A DNA stretch of 30,508 nt from Mesostigma viride. Its lineage: Eukaryota > Streptophyta > Mesostigmatophyceae > Mesostigmatales > Mesostigmataceae. Location of the stretch: contig RPFO01000145.1 in assembly GCA_009746045.1 (NCBI GenBank), positions 1 through 30,508 on the forward strand. The letters are read 5' to 3'. The notes below the pieces were generated by a model. That model was not told the DNA's origin. It searched no databases and saw only the letters and a list, made by a program, of their open reading frames with translations. Both the position numbers and the translations under genes were made by a program. This document shows positions 1-20,130 of the stretch, in pieces; within the stretch, counting starts at the first letter, position 1; each line of letters begins with the position of its first letter.

Positions 1-103
1 AATTCGCCGATGCGACCTCTGGTGATCATGGCCGCAACTAGCCGACTGCAATCCTCGTGAAGAACGTCGCGGCTTGCGATTTCATTTCATAGGCACTATC
101 ATC

Positions 104-9595
<9,492 letters not shown>

Positions 9596-10239
9596 TTCAT
9601 CCCCTTCAATTAGTCCATCCCAGCCTTGTCCATTGTACCACTCGGTCACGAGATAGCTGCCCTTGGGTGGTGCCATGTCCGGCGGATGAGTTAAAATGTT
9701 GTTATTGTATTAAAGCATGGATAAAATAATTGCATTTTCATTTTAGCAACATCAAAGAGACAACATAACATGTTCATAATTCAATTGTGATTGATTTGGG
9801 TTTGATAAACAGTGCTCTCAACGTTTTCCAATTCATCTACACCTTAGTCATGAATTTCAATACAAAATGCTGGTGGGATGGTGATGCATGGAGCATGAAT
9901 TAATGGATTAAAATATTTACTCATATAATTTTAACACCTAAAAAGTGATTTCAGTCGTCACATGCAATGTTGGGCTACCACCTCTTTTGTTTTGGAATTT
10001 TGGCACAGTATCGAGAAAGAGGTAATTCCAAAGTTTGCCAATGACTGCATGGTCTCGGAGCTAAACCAAGAGTTGTGTGTACGACCCTCATTTGTCGTGG
10101 CATGATCCACGTAGGGTCTGAGTACAAGGCTAACCAGGACAGTCATAATGCGTACACTCTATGCTCCTAGTACTTGTTGATATTGACATATTCTCCAGAT
10201 TTCTGGCCTGCGCCGGTAGTCGCTTTGATATTGCATTCA

Positions 10240-10920
10240 TTATGCTCACGTGATGCATGTCACGATAATATTATACTGTCTAACGTATTAGTTGCATTGA
10301 ATTGAAGCGTTACTCCGTTGGGAGATCACGTAACACATGTCCGGTAGTCTGTAATATTAAGGCAGATGGTGCGCAAGGATAGATGGCAAGTAGTGATGAA
10401 GGAGACCACCCCCAAGTCTGTGGGGGCTCCGCGTGTGACCAAGTATGGCATTCATAGCGATTCGGGCCGCGGTGCCCACACCCCTGTAACTAGGACCTAG
10501 ATAGCTTATACCATCCATTCCATCCCATGTTCCCCTCCCACTGAGGACTTATGCTCACGTGACGCAGTCACGTGTCTATTAATTAATTAATTAATGTCCG
10601 GTAGGGGCACCTCGGGTAACCCGCTACGGTCGGCACAGTGCCACCGGCCGCGGGGCCCACAATCCTGCTACCCGTGCTTAGATAGTTTCTTTCGCATGTC
10701 ATCCATTCCCTTCATGAGGATACTGCTCACGCAGTCACGTGGTATTAATTAATTAATTAAATGTCCGTGAGAGGGGGTACATGGTCTATAAGCGTGCTAA
10801 GCAACAACCTGCAAATGATGTAAACTTAATAATGCTCACGTGATGTTTGTTAATTATAATATTGATAATTGTCTCTTGTTCACGTGGTGCAGTCACGTTC
10901 TTATCGCACGCAATTGATAG
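10240..10920. repeat. Diverged tandem units with CACGTG palindromes and TTAA tracts
   Basis: At least three units share the order: TGCTCACGTGA palindrome, AATTAATTAATTAA-type tract, GTCCGGTAG, GCCGCGG with GCCCACA, AGATAG and CATCCATTCC. Palindromes or half copies occur at about 10246, 10552, 10727, 10832 and 10876. The best copy (about 10554) is CACGTGACGCAGTCACGTG, two perfect 8-bp arms around GCA. CACGTG is the G-box/E-box core bound by bZIP and bHLH factors, but no adjacent promoter is evident. Confidence 0.7.
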
Positions 10921-11257
10921 CACTGTTACGAGTTAACCCACCTCTATGTGAGAACCTGTACGTCTCCACCGTTGGCACTCGAATGGTACCTATCACCACT
11001 AAAGATGATTTAGAGGAATCGTTCGCGACAGCTAGATTGCAATGAAGCTTGATACATGTTCAGCTGCAATAAAACACATTTCCCAATTAACACAAGCAAC
11101 AGCTATTGTGTGGGTCGACAACAACCAACTAACTATGAGCCCAACTCGAACGTATCGACGTTGGCTAGACTGCCATTATTGTTCTCACGACAGACCATAC
11201 ATTGAGGTGCTCACAGAACGCTGGCACCAAGGGCAGAGGACATACAGGTAAAAACCA

Positions 11258-12070
11258 TGACATGAGTAGGAACGGGCATGGCATGACTAGGAACGTGTAC
11301 AGCATGACTAGGAACGGGTATGGCATGACTAGGAAGTAGGAACAGGTATGGCATGACTAGGAAAGAGCATGGCATGACTAGGAACGGGCATGGCATGACT
11401 AGGAACGGGTGTGGCATGACTAGGAACGTGTACAACATGACTAGGAACGGGTATGGCATGACTAGGAATGAGTATGTCATGACTCGGAACGGGTATGGCA
11501 TGACTCGGAACGACCATGGCATGACTAGGAACGGGTACAGCATGACTAGGAACGGGTATGGCATGACTAGGAATGAGTATGTCATGACTCGGAACGGGTA
11601 TGGCATGACTCGGAACGACCATGGCATGACTAGGAACGGGTATGGCATGACTAGGAACGGGTGTGGCATGACTAGGAGCGTGTACAGCATGACTAGGAAC
11701 GGGTATGGCATGACTAGGAACGGGTATGGCATGACTAGGAACGGGTATGGCATGACTAGGAACGGGCATGGCATGACTAGGAACGGGTGTGGCATGACTA
11801 GGAACGGGCATGGCATGACTAGGAACGGCCATGGCATGACTAGGAACGGGCATGGCATGACTAGGAACGGGTATGGCATGACTAGGAACGGGTATGGCAT
11901 GACTAGGAACGGGTATGGCATGACTAGGAACGGGCATGGCATGACTAGTAACGAGTATGGCATGACTAGGAACGGGCATGGCATGACTAGGAACGGGTAT
12001 GGCATGACTCGGAACGACCATGGCATGACTAGGAACGGCCATGGCATGACTAGGAACGGGTATGGCATGA
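11258..12070. repeat. 21-bp minisatellite, about 38 copies
   Basis: The unit is GGCATGACTAGGAACGGG plus three variable bases (TAT, CAT, TGT, or ACC/GCC variants). The period is a multiple of three, so one plus frame (repeating MTRNGYG) and two minus frames stay open for over 700 bp. This explains the long open frames without requiring a protein. Higher-order blocks recur: the GAATGAGTATGTCATGACTC variant set appears at 11466 and again at about 11571. Confidence 0.97.
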
Positions 12071-12485
12071 CGTGGCCCACGCGCATGTGCGCCCATAATG
12101 GCCCCCATGGATGATGCTTTCAGTATTTAGCCGCGCCCAGCCTACAATGGGACCTCCCATGGATGATGCATTAAGAATTTAGCCATGCGATGCCTATGCA
12201 GGGAGTTACTCTCTGCTGAGATGCCATGTGTACACCAGCTATAGCCTAGCCACATACCCTCCACCCCATATGTCATGCAGGCCTTCTAGGCCCTCTCCTC
12301 AAGCCCCCCCCTGGGTGCCTGTGCTTGTTAAGGAGGCATGAACCATCATGGCGGTGCAGGTGCACCTTGTGCACCCAGAGCAGGTGACAGTTGTACATCC
12401 TCCACCTGCAGGTTGTAGCCCTGATTGTATTACAAACCCATAGATGCCCTTTTCTCAGGGCTATGTGTTACATATGCTCCCAACG

Positions 12486-12515
12486 GAGCTATCATTTTAA
12501 TTAATTAATTAATTA
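12486..12515. repeat. TTAA tract bordering the second minisatellite block
   Basis: An alternating (TTAA)n run directly precedes the restart of the minisatellite, like the TTAA tracts in the units at 10580 and 10750. Confidence 0.85.
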
Positions 12516-12626
12516 ATGGCATGACTAGGAACGGGAGTGACATGACTAGGAACGACCATGGCATGACTCGGAACGACCATGGCATGACTAGGAAGGAGCA
12601 TGGCATGACTAGGAACGGGTATGGCG
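12516..12626. repeat. Second block of the 21-bp minisatellite, about 5 copies
   Basis: Same unit as 11258-12070, separated from it by about 450 bp of unique sequence, with GAC/AAG variants at the variable triplet. It starts abruptly after the TTAA tract and runs into unique sequence at 12627. Confidence 0.93.
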
Positions 12627-13354
12627 GCCAAGCACGTGGGCGGGTTCGTGCTATTCGTACCGTTGATGCTGAAGAGTCACAGGTATCGTTGGAACGGAAC
12701 GGTCCAGGGGTCGCAGGCGGTTCTTCCCGGGACTGATCTTCCAGCGCTGCAAGAAAATCACGAACATGTCCCTGGTTGGGTAAAGAAAGCAGGCAAACCC
12801 CGACCGGCCGACCGCGTCCCCACCGTGCATGTACCTTGGTAAGACGTACGTAAGGTTCTGTGGGCTGAACTGACCGCGCTTCAAGAATATGACGATTTGA
12901 AGCCACTATGAAGGTATATGCAAACCATGTCGGCGTCATCCGCTCGACCCCTCTTACTCAGATATAGTTGGATATGCAGCATAAAAAGCAACGGGGAGAA
13001 ATTGTCAATGACTATGATCCCCCAACTGTGGGTGTTAGGAAATAGAAAAAGCATGGCAGGCATAGCTTGCGTGCAACATTGGGGGTCGGAAATTCTAGTC
13101 GGGGGGGTCAGTGGACTCCAACGTGGACTCGAGACTCAGATTGATTGATTATTGAGGGTAAACTGCACGACTACAGGCTCTTTGCGCGCGCCACATGTTA
13201 AGTAATCATGCCATCAGCTGCCATTTTGAACGCATCATAAGGAAACCCGTCGGGTTAAAAACTAAGATCTAAACGGCCATCACCACTCGCATCGACGACG
13301 AAATTCGGCTAAGTCCAAAGGCAGCCGATACGATTTACGTCGTTTGCAGTTTTA

Positions 13355-13490
13355 CGCGCCAGCCTTGCGCACGCTGCCGCGCCGCGCCCAGCCACGATGC
13401 ACTCCCAGCCTTGCGCACTCCCAGCCTCGCGCACTCCCCAGCCTTGCGCACGCCAGCCTTGCGCACGCTGCGCCGCGCCCAGCCTTGTGC
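13355..13490. repeat. GC-rich short tandem repeat (CAGCCTTGCGCAC)
   Basis: Six or so imperfect copies of CAGCCTTGCGCAC, alternating with CTGCCGCGCCGCGCC. No open frame of interest. Confidence 0.85.
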
Positions 13491-14045
13491 ATCGTCTGAA
13501 GAAATCAGTGTCTGATGTTTACAAAAACTCTTACCGCATGCCTGATGCCTGCCACGAAATGGCCAGTGCCACGTGTCACGCTGATACGCCTCTTGAAGGT
13601 CACCTGCGCGGATCTCGGATGCCACCTGTCACGGACCCGGGTGCTCTCGCCGCGTCGCGCCCTCAGTGGGTGCTCGCAGAAATTGAAATGGCAGTCCAGC
13701 ACAATCCCTGTCCAGCTAAGCGAGGCTAGGCCATATATTCTATCGGAGATTTTGGTGCTGGCAGACCTGGCAGCCTGGCCGAATTCCATATTATTCACCC
13801 CTGTTTCACCTCATAAAAACTCACCACACATCGTGATTGCCAGAAAGGAAGCCATGACTACTGATGATCCGAGTTGCAGTTTCAGCGAGCAGTGCGTTTT
13901 TCAAAGAGCTTCACGCTTGATACGTTTGGATTGCTATTGCAAAAACCCTCATGCCGGGACGGGTTTATGAGTACAAGACATGTAGGGCGCGTTGCCGATT
14001 TTGGGGGGCTGATAATCAATCCTTAATTCAAGGCAAGATTTGAAC

Positions 14046-15584
14046 ATGTTGGCCTCGTGCGGTTGCGCCCCTGTCAGCACGTCATCAGCTCAGATAGCAC
14101 GCCTTCAGCAAGGCGACTCGTGCGCATCCCCGTCGTCGAGGGCGGGAGACAGTGGAACTCAAGTCACCAACTATGAGCCAGGCCTCGTACCACGACGATG
14201 GAAATCTGCCAAGGGAATCGACGGCCGTATCCGGCATTTTGAGCAGCTAAGAAGGAGGGTGGCAGACGGGGGTGTCCACCCATCGATTCGCCGCGAAGTG
14301 TGGGAGTTTCTACTGGGCGTCTACTCCGCCGATAGCACGGGAGAGGAACGCGATGCACTCCGCCTGGAGCGGCGTTCCCGCTACAAGGAACTACTAAGCC
14401 AGTGGCAGGAATTCACCGACCCTCGAGCCGGCGCTCCCGACGGCACCCCGCCGCGGAACGACGTCGCGAAGCCGTCGTCGTCCGTGCCGGAGTCGAACCA
14501 GGCGGTAACGACGAGCGAAGCCGTGGCAACCGGCCAGGAGACTAACGAGATCATCACCAACGGCGAGAACGGGGTGACAGCTGCTAGCGGCCAGGCTCCC
14601 GGGTCAGCTGCCAGTGAAGCGCATGCAGACGCCCGTCCCGCCCCGCCTCGTTGGCTCGACACCCAACGGCTCATCCACCTGGACGTGGACCGTACGGACC
14701 GCCAGATGCCCCACTTCTCGGGCAGCAACAACGCCAACCTGGCGCGTCTGCACACGATTTTGTCCACGTATGTGTGGACGGACCCCTCAACGGGGTACTG
14801 CCAGGGCATGAACGACCTGGTGGCGCCATTTGTCGTCCTGTTTGACAACGACGCGGATGCCTTCTGGGCGTTCTATCATTTCATGCAGGTATGTGTGCCA
14901 CAGGTCCTGCAACCAAGGCATGGCTTTCTAGTATGTTCTAGTATACTATTCCCCTGGTCCTGCAATCAAGGCATGGCTTTCTAGTATGTTCTAGTATACT
15001 ATTCCCCTTTTCTATCATCCCTTTCAAATCACCCTTTATTTAACCCCCTTGCCATCATCTCTAGTTATTACCCCTTGTTAGCCCCCCCACTATTGCCCCT
15101 TGTCAACACCCCCTGTAACCACCCCTAGGCATCCCCCCTTGCTATCACCCCCTTGTTGTCGCCCCTTGTATTTTCTATCTAACCCTGTCCGCGCACTATT
15201 CGCCAGACACGCCGTGTTGCGTGTACCCTAGGCATGCTCCCGTGGCCTGCTTCATGGCAAGGCGAGCCCCACTGCAGGCATGGGGTTGGGTTTTAAACGC
15301 ACGGAACTTACAGTAGTTCCATGGCCTCATCAAAAGATCACACGGAACTTACAGTAGTTCCATGGCCCCATCAAAAGATCACATGGAGCTTACAGTAGTT
15401 CCATGGCCTCATCAAAAGACCACCAGACATTTCCCAAAATGCTCAGCCTGTGTGCTCAATGCCATGAGTCTGTTCTAAATTTGTGTCCATCTCTCGGTGT
15501 GTGTGTGCCTTCGTGCATGTGTGCGTGTGCGTGTGCGTGTGCGTGTGCGTGTGCGTGTGCGTGTGCGTGTGCGTGTGCGTGTGC

Positions 15585-15616
<32 letters not shown>

Positions 15617-15772
15617 GTGCGTGTGCGTGTGCGTGTGCGTGTGCGTGTGCGTGTGCGTGTGCGTGTGCGTGTGCGTGTGCGTGTGCGTGTGCGTGTGCGT
15701 GTGCGTGTGCGTGTGCGTGTGCGTGTGCGTGTGCGTGTGCGTGTGCGTGTGCGTGTGCGTGTGCGTGTGCGT

Positions 15773-15812
<40 letters not shown>

Positions 15813-15853
15813 CTACGTGCATGTGTGCTTGTGTTCGTGTGTGTGTGTGTGCG

Positions 15854-15942
<89 letters not shown>

Positions 15943-18573
15943 TGTGTGTGTGTGCGTGCTTGTGTTCGTTTGTGTGTGTGTGCGCTCCCGTGTTGTGTTT
16001 GCGGGGGGTTGGGGAGGGACGGAGGGGCGGGGGGGGATGAGCACATGGGTTTCTGTCTTTTCTGTCTTTTCTGTCCCTTCCCTTTGTATAGATGCCTTTT
16101 CACCCGTGCCATGATGTCTTTTCTCCCCGCTCCTTCCATCCACTGCACGACGTCGTGGATGCCCCCTCCACTCCACGATGTATCGGATGCCCCCTCCACT
16201 GCACGACGTCACGGATGCCCCCTCCACTGCACGGATGCCCTCACATGGCATGTTCTCACCTCAGGCACTTCACCCCTGGTGGCACGCCGCCAAGGACATT
16301 CCTCACTGCTCGATGTGTGTACTGGCTAATGTGCCCAGCCAATGTTCCGGTTGCCTCACATTCGGTTGTCCATGTCCCACCTGCGGCACACCCAGTACTA
16401 TGGCCCATTGTCCCTACTGACGTTACTCGCCTGCCACCTGCCCTGTACGCTGCCCCCTGATCGCCCCCGTCTGCCCCCTTCCACCCCCGCCTGCCCCCTT
16501 CCCACCTGTCCTCGTCTTCCCCTGGCCCCCCGTGGCCCCCCTTCAACGCACGCACTCACAAACATACATACACGCGCGCGCCCCCCCCCCACCCCCCCCA
16601 CCCCCTTCGCCACCCACACACACAGTTTGCACGCTTCAATTTCCGCATCGATGGCCGCATGGGCGTCCACCGCCAGATGGACGCCGTCGCGTCCATCCTG
16701 CGCGCAGCGGACGTGCCCCTATTCAACCACCTCACGTCCATCCACGCCGACGACTGCCTGTTTGCCTTCCGCATGCTCCTCGTGTCCTTCCGACGCGAGC
16801 TGTCGCTAGCGGACTCTCTCGTCCTCTGGGAGGTGGTCTGGGCGGTGGACTTCGAGCACCTGGGCGGTCGGTCGGCCCCGCGTGCGTTCGAGAACGGGAT
16901 CAGCGCGACCGTGCGGCGGCGGGCGAGCTCCATCGACGGTCTGCCCGCCCAGAACAGCTCCTTTAACAGCAACTCGGCCGCCACGGCCGCTGCCAGTAGT
17001 AATAGCAACAATAATGCCGGCAGTGCGGCACGCCGTGACGGCGACCGAGGCGCAGCCAGCCATGCTGGAGACGTCACCAACACAACCGCGGTCCCTGCGA
17101 CCTCGTTGGCGTGGCGCACGCTGAGCCCGATCGGGCGCACGCTGAGCAGCCAGAATAGGCACAAGGAGGGTAGGGAGCCTGGGGACCCGCACCATCACCA
17201 CCGGGGGGGGGGGTTGTTGGCGAACGGGCACGGCAAGCCGGGCGCGTGGGAGATTGCGCATGGGGCGGACGTGCTGGACTTTGGGGGGGTGGATCGCATC
17301 ATGGCGCCCGTGCCCAAGTTTCTCGAGGTGGGTGTCAGGGAATCATGGAATCCTGTTCTGACCGTTGTTAAGCGAGTTTCCTCTGGGACTCGTGCAGCCG
17401 TAGTCTGGGCTGGGCAGCCGTAGTCTTGTCATGTTTTATAAAGCTGTTGTTCGTCTAATTTTGATTGAATTGGTTTGGGCAATCGGCAGTCGCCCTCCTT
17501 TTATTTTGTTGCCCAAGTTGCTGGTCGTGGGAGTCGGTCAGGCAGTTTTTTTTTTGCCCCCCTAACCCGTCGCCTCGGTTTATGTTTCCTCTTCTCCCAC
17601 GTCGTGGCGACAGCAGTTCCCCGGCCGCAGGCAGCAGGGAGCAGGCAGCTTGTGCGCCCATTTTTTCCCTTCCCTGGTGCATCGTGACTTCCGATGATTA
17701 TAATGTTCTCGATGATTGTAGTGTTCTCTGCCATGCCACCTGCCTGGCATCCTTCCCCCCCATGTCTTGGCTTGCGTCCTCCATCATACCCACAGCCAAA
17801 GAGACTACCAATACAAGCACAAATAATGAGTAAACAAATTGGCAGTGCCCATTCTTCCGGAGCGCAGAAAACAATGCGTTGATCACATTGTACTGTACAC
17901 TTGACATGGTTGTCACATGGTCGTCACATGGTTGTTACATGGTTGTCACATGGTTGTCACATGGTTGTCACATGGTTGTCACATGGTTGTCACATTGTTG
18001 TCACATGGTCGTCACGTTGTGGTCACATGGTCATCATGGACATCATGGTCATCATGGACAACATCAAGGTTGTCCTGCACACCTTGGGGTCGCCTCACCG
18101 AATACGTGCCTGTCTCCTTCATCACATGGTTGCCTCACATTCCGTTCTACTGTTGCACGGTTGTTCTCTTGTGCGCATACGGTATCCGCGCTTGTATGGT
18201 ACCCATGGCGTCACCGTCTCGCTTGCAATTACCACAGGTATGGCGGGCATCCCGAGACACCGAGAAATCCTCCGCATCCTCCTCCTCCCCCGCCGCCGCC
18301 ACCGCCGCGACCACCACCAGCGGTCCAAATAAACCTCCGCCCCCCGCGGCCCCCGAGCCCCCACCCGTGGGCACCCTGCAGGTGTACATGGTTGCGGCGG
18401 TTCTCATCAAGCACCGGGACCTGGTGCTGGGCATGACGTCGGACGTGGCCGACATGCTCAAGCTGGCGTTCAACATGTTTGCCAGCATCAAGGTCCCGCG
18501 CGCAATCGGCCGAGCCAAGAAGCTGCGGCGGCGCGTCGCGAGCAAGCTGCCGCCCAACTTTGCGCACCCGTGA
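14046..18573 (+). CDS. GYP7-like TBC-domain Rab GTPase-activating protein (626 aa, three exons)
   Basis: Exons 14046-14888, 16626-17327 and 18238-18573 (TGA), all joined in phase 0 with GT-AG introns. TBC proteins speed GTP hydrolysis by Rab GTPases in membrane traffic. The domain starts near residue 75 (GGVHPSIRREVWEFLLGVYS). IHLDVDRTDR gives the catalytic arginine finger (Arg216) and GYCQGMND the glutamine finger (Gln253), so it should be active. Exon 2 supplies RRELSLADSLVLWEVVWA, and exon 3 the C-terminal helices (YMVAAVLIKHRDLVLGM). HADDC plus FRREL and the STGEERDA start resemble plant GYP7-type proteins. Disordered inserts lie at about 106-205 and 320-500. The start ATG is the first after an in-frame TAA at 14013. 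Substrate Rab unknown. Confidence 0.95.
14903..15008. repeat. 53-bp direct tandem duplication
   Basis: Copies begin at 14903 and 14956 (GGTCCTGCAA...), differing at one base. They lie just inside the intron after the donor. Confidence 0.95.
15298..15425. repeat. About 41-bp tandem repeat, three copies
   Basis: Units starting near 15299, 15343 and 15384 share GGAACTTACAGTAGTTCCAT, which contains the short inverted repeat GGAACT/AGTTCC, followed by GGCC.CATCAAAAGA. Confidence 0.93.
15499..15950. repeat. (GTGTGC)n and (GT)n compound microsatellite
   Basis: About 44 copies of the hexamer GTGTGC (15520-15784), one with a single A variant, then GT runs at 15785-15811 and 15838-15941. Alternating purine-pyrimidine of this length can adopt Z-DNA (known property). 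The minus strand reads as an open Thr-His/Thr-Arg frame, which I treat as an artefact. Confidence 0.98.
17328..18237 (+). other. Intron 2 of the TBC gene
   Basis: Donor GAG/GTGGGT, acceptor ACCACAG. It contains an 11-bp repeat (ACATGGTTGTC) about eleven times at 17905-18030, then CATCATGG-type repeats to 18060. No gene. Confidence 0.9.
17905..18060. repeat. 11-bp tandem repeat (ACATGGTTGTC)n
   Basis: About eleven copies with occasional C/T changes, passing into GGTCATCATGGACATCAT repeats. Lies inside intron 2 of the TBC gene. Confidence 0.95.
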
Positions 18574-18860
18574 GGGGACGGGGACAGAGCGGTCTCGCGG
18601 GCTAGCTGCTGCCCAACTTTGCGCAGTCGTGAGTGACGGATAACGTGGCTGTTGGACGCAAAGCAGCTGCCCAACTTCTCGCACCCATGATGTGGATGCA
18701 AGGGTCATAGAGTGAGCCAACTTTGCGCACCCGTGAGGCGGGCGGGGATGAACAGCGCAGCAAGCAAGCGGCTTCCCGATTCTGCGTTCACTCGTGAGGG
18801 GGGTTGGCCGGGGCGTTTTGGCGGCCATATTGCCTGCCAAGTTTTACAGCCCCTGTGAGA
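18545..18860. repeat. Repeated copies of the TBC terminal coding sequence in its 3' flank
   Basis: The last coding bases and stop (CCAACTTTGCGCACCCGTGA, 18554-18573) recur at about 18612, 18670, 18716 and, more weakly, 18771 and 18838, with spacing mostly near 58 bp. Only the first copy is in the reading frame; the others would lie in the 3' UTR or downstream. Confidence 0.8.
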
Positions 18861-18873
18861 TGGGTGGAAGGCC

Positions 18874-19330
18874 TGGTGTGGTTCTTTGTGGGTGGGGGCG
18901 GCATGGGCAAGCGGCCAGCCACGTGTGCGCATCCACGGCCAAGAATGCTGCCTCACGGCACCTCATCGATGTGGAACTGAAATCCAGCCACTAATTTTTG
19001 GAACGGTGGGAAAATCCAGCCAGCCATGAGCCAGCAGTGTTTTGGCGACTGGAGGCCTTGCGAAGCCCGAGCTTTGCCTGAGCCCATACGGAGGTGTTGA
19101 TGTGCTGGTTGCTCCGGTGGCGGACGGGCCCACGCAGTGGCTAGAGTACGCTACAGCCTGGTGTGCGGCGCCTGGGCATTCCTATGCCCTGAAGTCCCCG
19201 GGAAAGGTTGTGAAGATGCCGTAAGTGGGAATTGTTGTGTTGAGCATTAGTTTTCGTTCTCGTGAATTGTCGCTTGCAGCGGCACGGGATGAAGGGCGGG
19301 ATGCTTTGCTGAGAGGCCATCCCACACATA
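18874..19330. other. Spacer with a short unassigned open frame
   Basis: No gene called. A short Ala/Pro/Gly-containing frame at 19042-19224 lacks an ATG start and any motif. Sequence ATATGCGTGTTG at its end is also found just after the tandem duplication (20126), so it may mark an insertion boundary. Confidence 0.4.
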
Positions 19331-19582
19331 TGCGTGTTGGCTGATTTCGTTAGTACCGGCTACGCCCCCTTCTAAAAAAGAAGGATTCAGCCGTGTTCAG
19401 CCCGTCTCACGGTGCGAGACTGAACAAGTCTCGCGTGCAGACATGTGTGTAGTACTCCTACACACAGATCTCGAGTGATTTATCTAGTACCAAATCCGAA
19501 AGGCTTGCATCACTCCCCGGACAGGAGAACTTTTGCGGATGACTGTAGGTGTAAGTTGGCGATGCCATGGTAACCGGAGACG

Positions 19583-19645
19583 TCCGTCCTATAGTCAGCA
19601 AAATTGGTGCGAGAGGTCCCCAGTTCGATTCCGGTCGGATTCATT
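19583..19645 (+). ncRNA. Degenerate tRNA-like segment, copy 1
   Basis: A-box-like and B-box-like motifs with a partly paired acceptor-like stem, but only about 55 bp, too short for an intact anticodon arm. Best read as a tRNA-derived remnant inside the repeat, not a functional tRNA. Confidence 0.35.
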
Positions 19646-19982
19646 TGCAGATCGCGTTTTCCACGTTTTCCGCGGCCCGGCACTGAACGCAAAGGTTTTC
19701 ACCTTTGCGGAGTGCCTGATCAGAATATACGCTTGGCTGATTTCGTTAGTACCGGCTACGCCCCCTTCTAAAAAAGAAGGATTCAGCCGTGTTCAGCCCG
19801 TCTCACGGTGCGAGACTGAACAAGTCTCGCGTGCAGACATGTGTGTAGTACTCCTACACACAGATCTCGAGTGATTTATCTAGTACCAAATCCGAAAGGC
19901 TTGCATCACTCCCCGGACAGGAGAACTTTTGCGGATGACTGTAGGTGTAAGTTGGCGATGCCACATGTGGTAACCGGAGACG

Positions 19983-20045
19983 TCCGTCCTATAGTCAGCA
20001 AAATTGGTGCGAGAGGTCCCCAGTTCGATTCCGGTCGGATTCATT
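19983..20045 (+). ncRNA. Degenerate tRNA-like segment, copy 2
   Basis: Identical to the segment in copy 1, as expected from the duplication; B-box-like AGTTCGATTCC at about 20022. Confidence 0.35.
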
Positions 20046-20130
20046 TGCAGATCGCGTTTTCCACGTTTTCCGCGGCCCGGCACTGAACGCAAAGGTTTTC
20101 ACCTTTGCGGAGTGCCTGATCAGAATATGC

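Larger units (their letters stand above)
9596..14045. other. Gene-poor 4.4-kb spacer
   Basis: AT-rich to 10240, then diverged repeat units with CACGTG palindromes (10240-10920), the 21-bp minisatellite (11258-12070 and 12516-12626) and a GC-rich short repeat (13355-13490). A direct repeat of about 54 bp lies at about 12100-12190 (CCCATGGATGATGC with ATTTAGCC). Short open frames at 12621-12842 (plus) and 12505-12939 (minus) have no recognisable motif; I do not call a gene here. Confidence 0.6.
14889..16625 (+). other. Intron 1 of the TBC gene, filled with repeats
   Basis: Donor GTATGT, acceptor CACACACAG. Contents in order: a 53-bp direct duplication, C-rich text, a 41-bp repeat three times, a 450-bp GT/GTGTGC microsatellite, a roughly 32-bp GGATGCCCCCTCCACT repeat (16140-16240) and a polypyrimidine C-rich tract up to the acceptor. 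No gene is visible within it. Confidence 0.9.
19331..20130. repeat. 396/400-bp tandem duplication, hairpin-rich, with tRNA-like promoter boxes
   Basis: Copy 1 runs about 19337-19732 and copy 2 about 19733-20130; they are nearly identical apart from a 4-bp insertion in copy 2 near 19963 and small end differences. Each copy contains perfect hairpins: CCTTCT/AGAAGG, TTCAG+GTCTC/GAGAC+TGAA, TGTGTGTAG/CTACACACA and CGCAAAGGT/ACCTTTGCG. Near its 3' part lies AGTTCGATTCC, 10 of 11 to the Pol III B-box, about 30 bp after TAGTCAGCAAAATTGG, which resembles an A-box, plus TCCGTCC and GGTCGGA that pair 6 of 7. This suggests a tRNA-derived SINE-like or structured RNA repeat. Confidence 0.85.

Noticed and set aside
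11211-12114. Open frames of about 250-290 codons on both strands
   Set aside because: They follow from the 21-bp minisatellite period and have no non-repetitive coding part or splice context.
12505-12939. Possible gene fragment beside the second minisatellite block
   Set aside because: Frames on both strands run partly through the repeat; I recognised no motif in the unique part.
15475-16251. Long minus-strand Thr-His/Thr-Arg open frame
   Set aside because: It is the translation of the GT/GTGTGC microsatellite within the TBC intron; a hexamer repeat cannot create a stop.
19583-19645. Functional tRNA gene
   Set aside because: The segment between the boxes is too short for an anticodon arm and the stems pair only in part.
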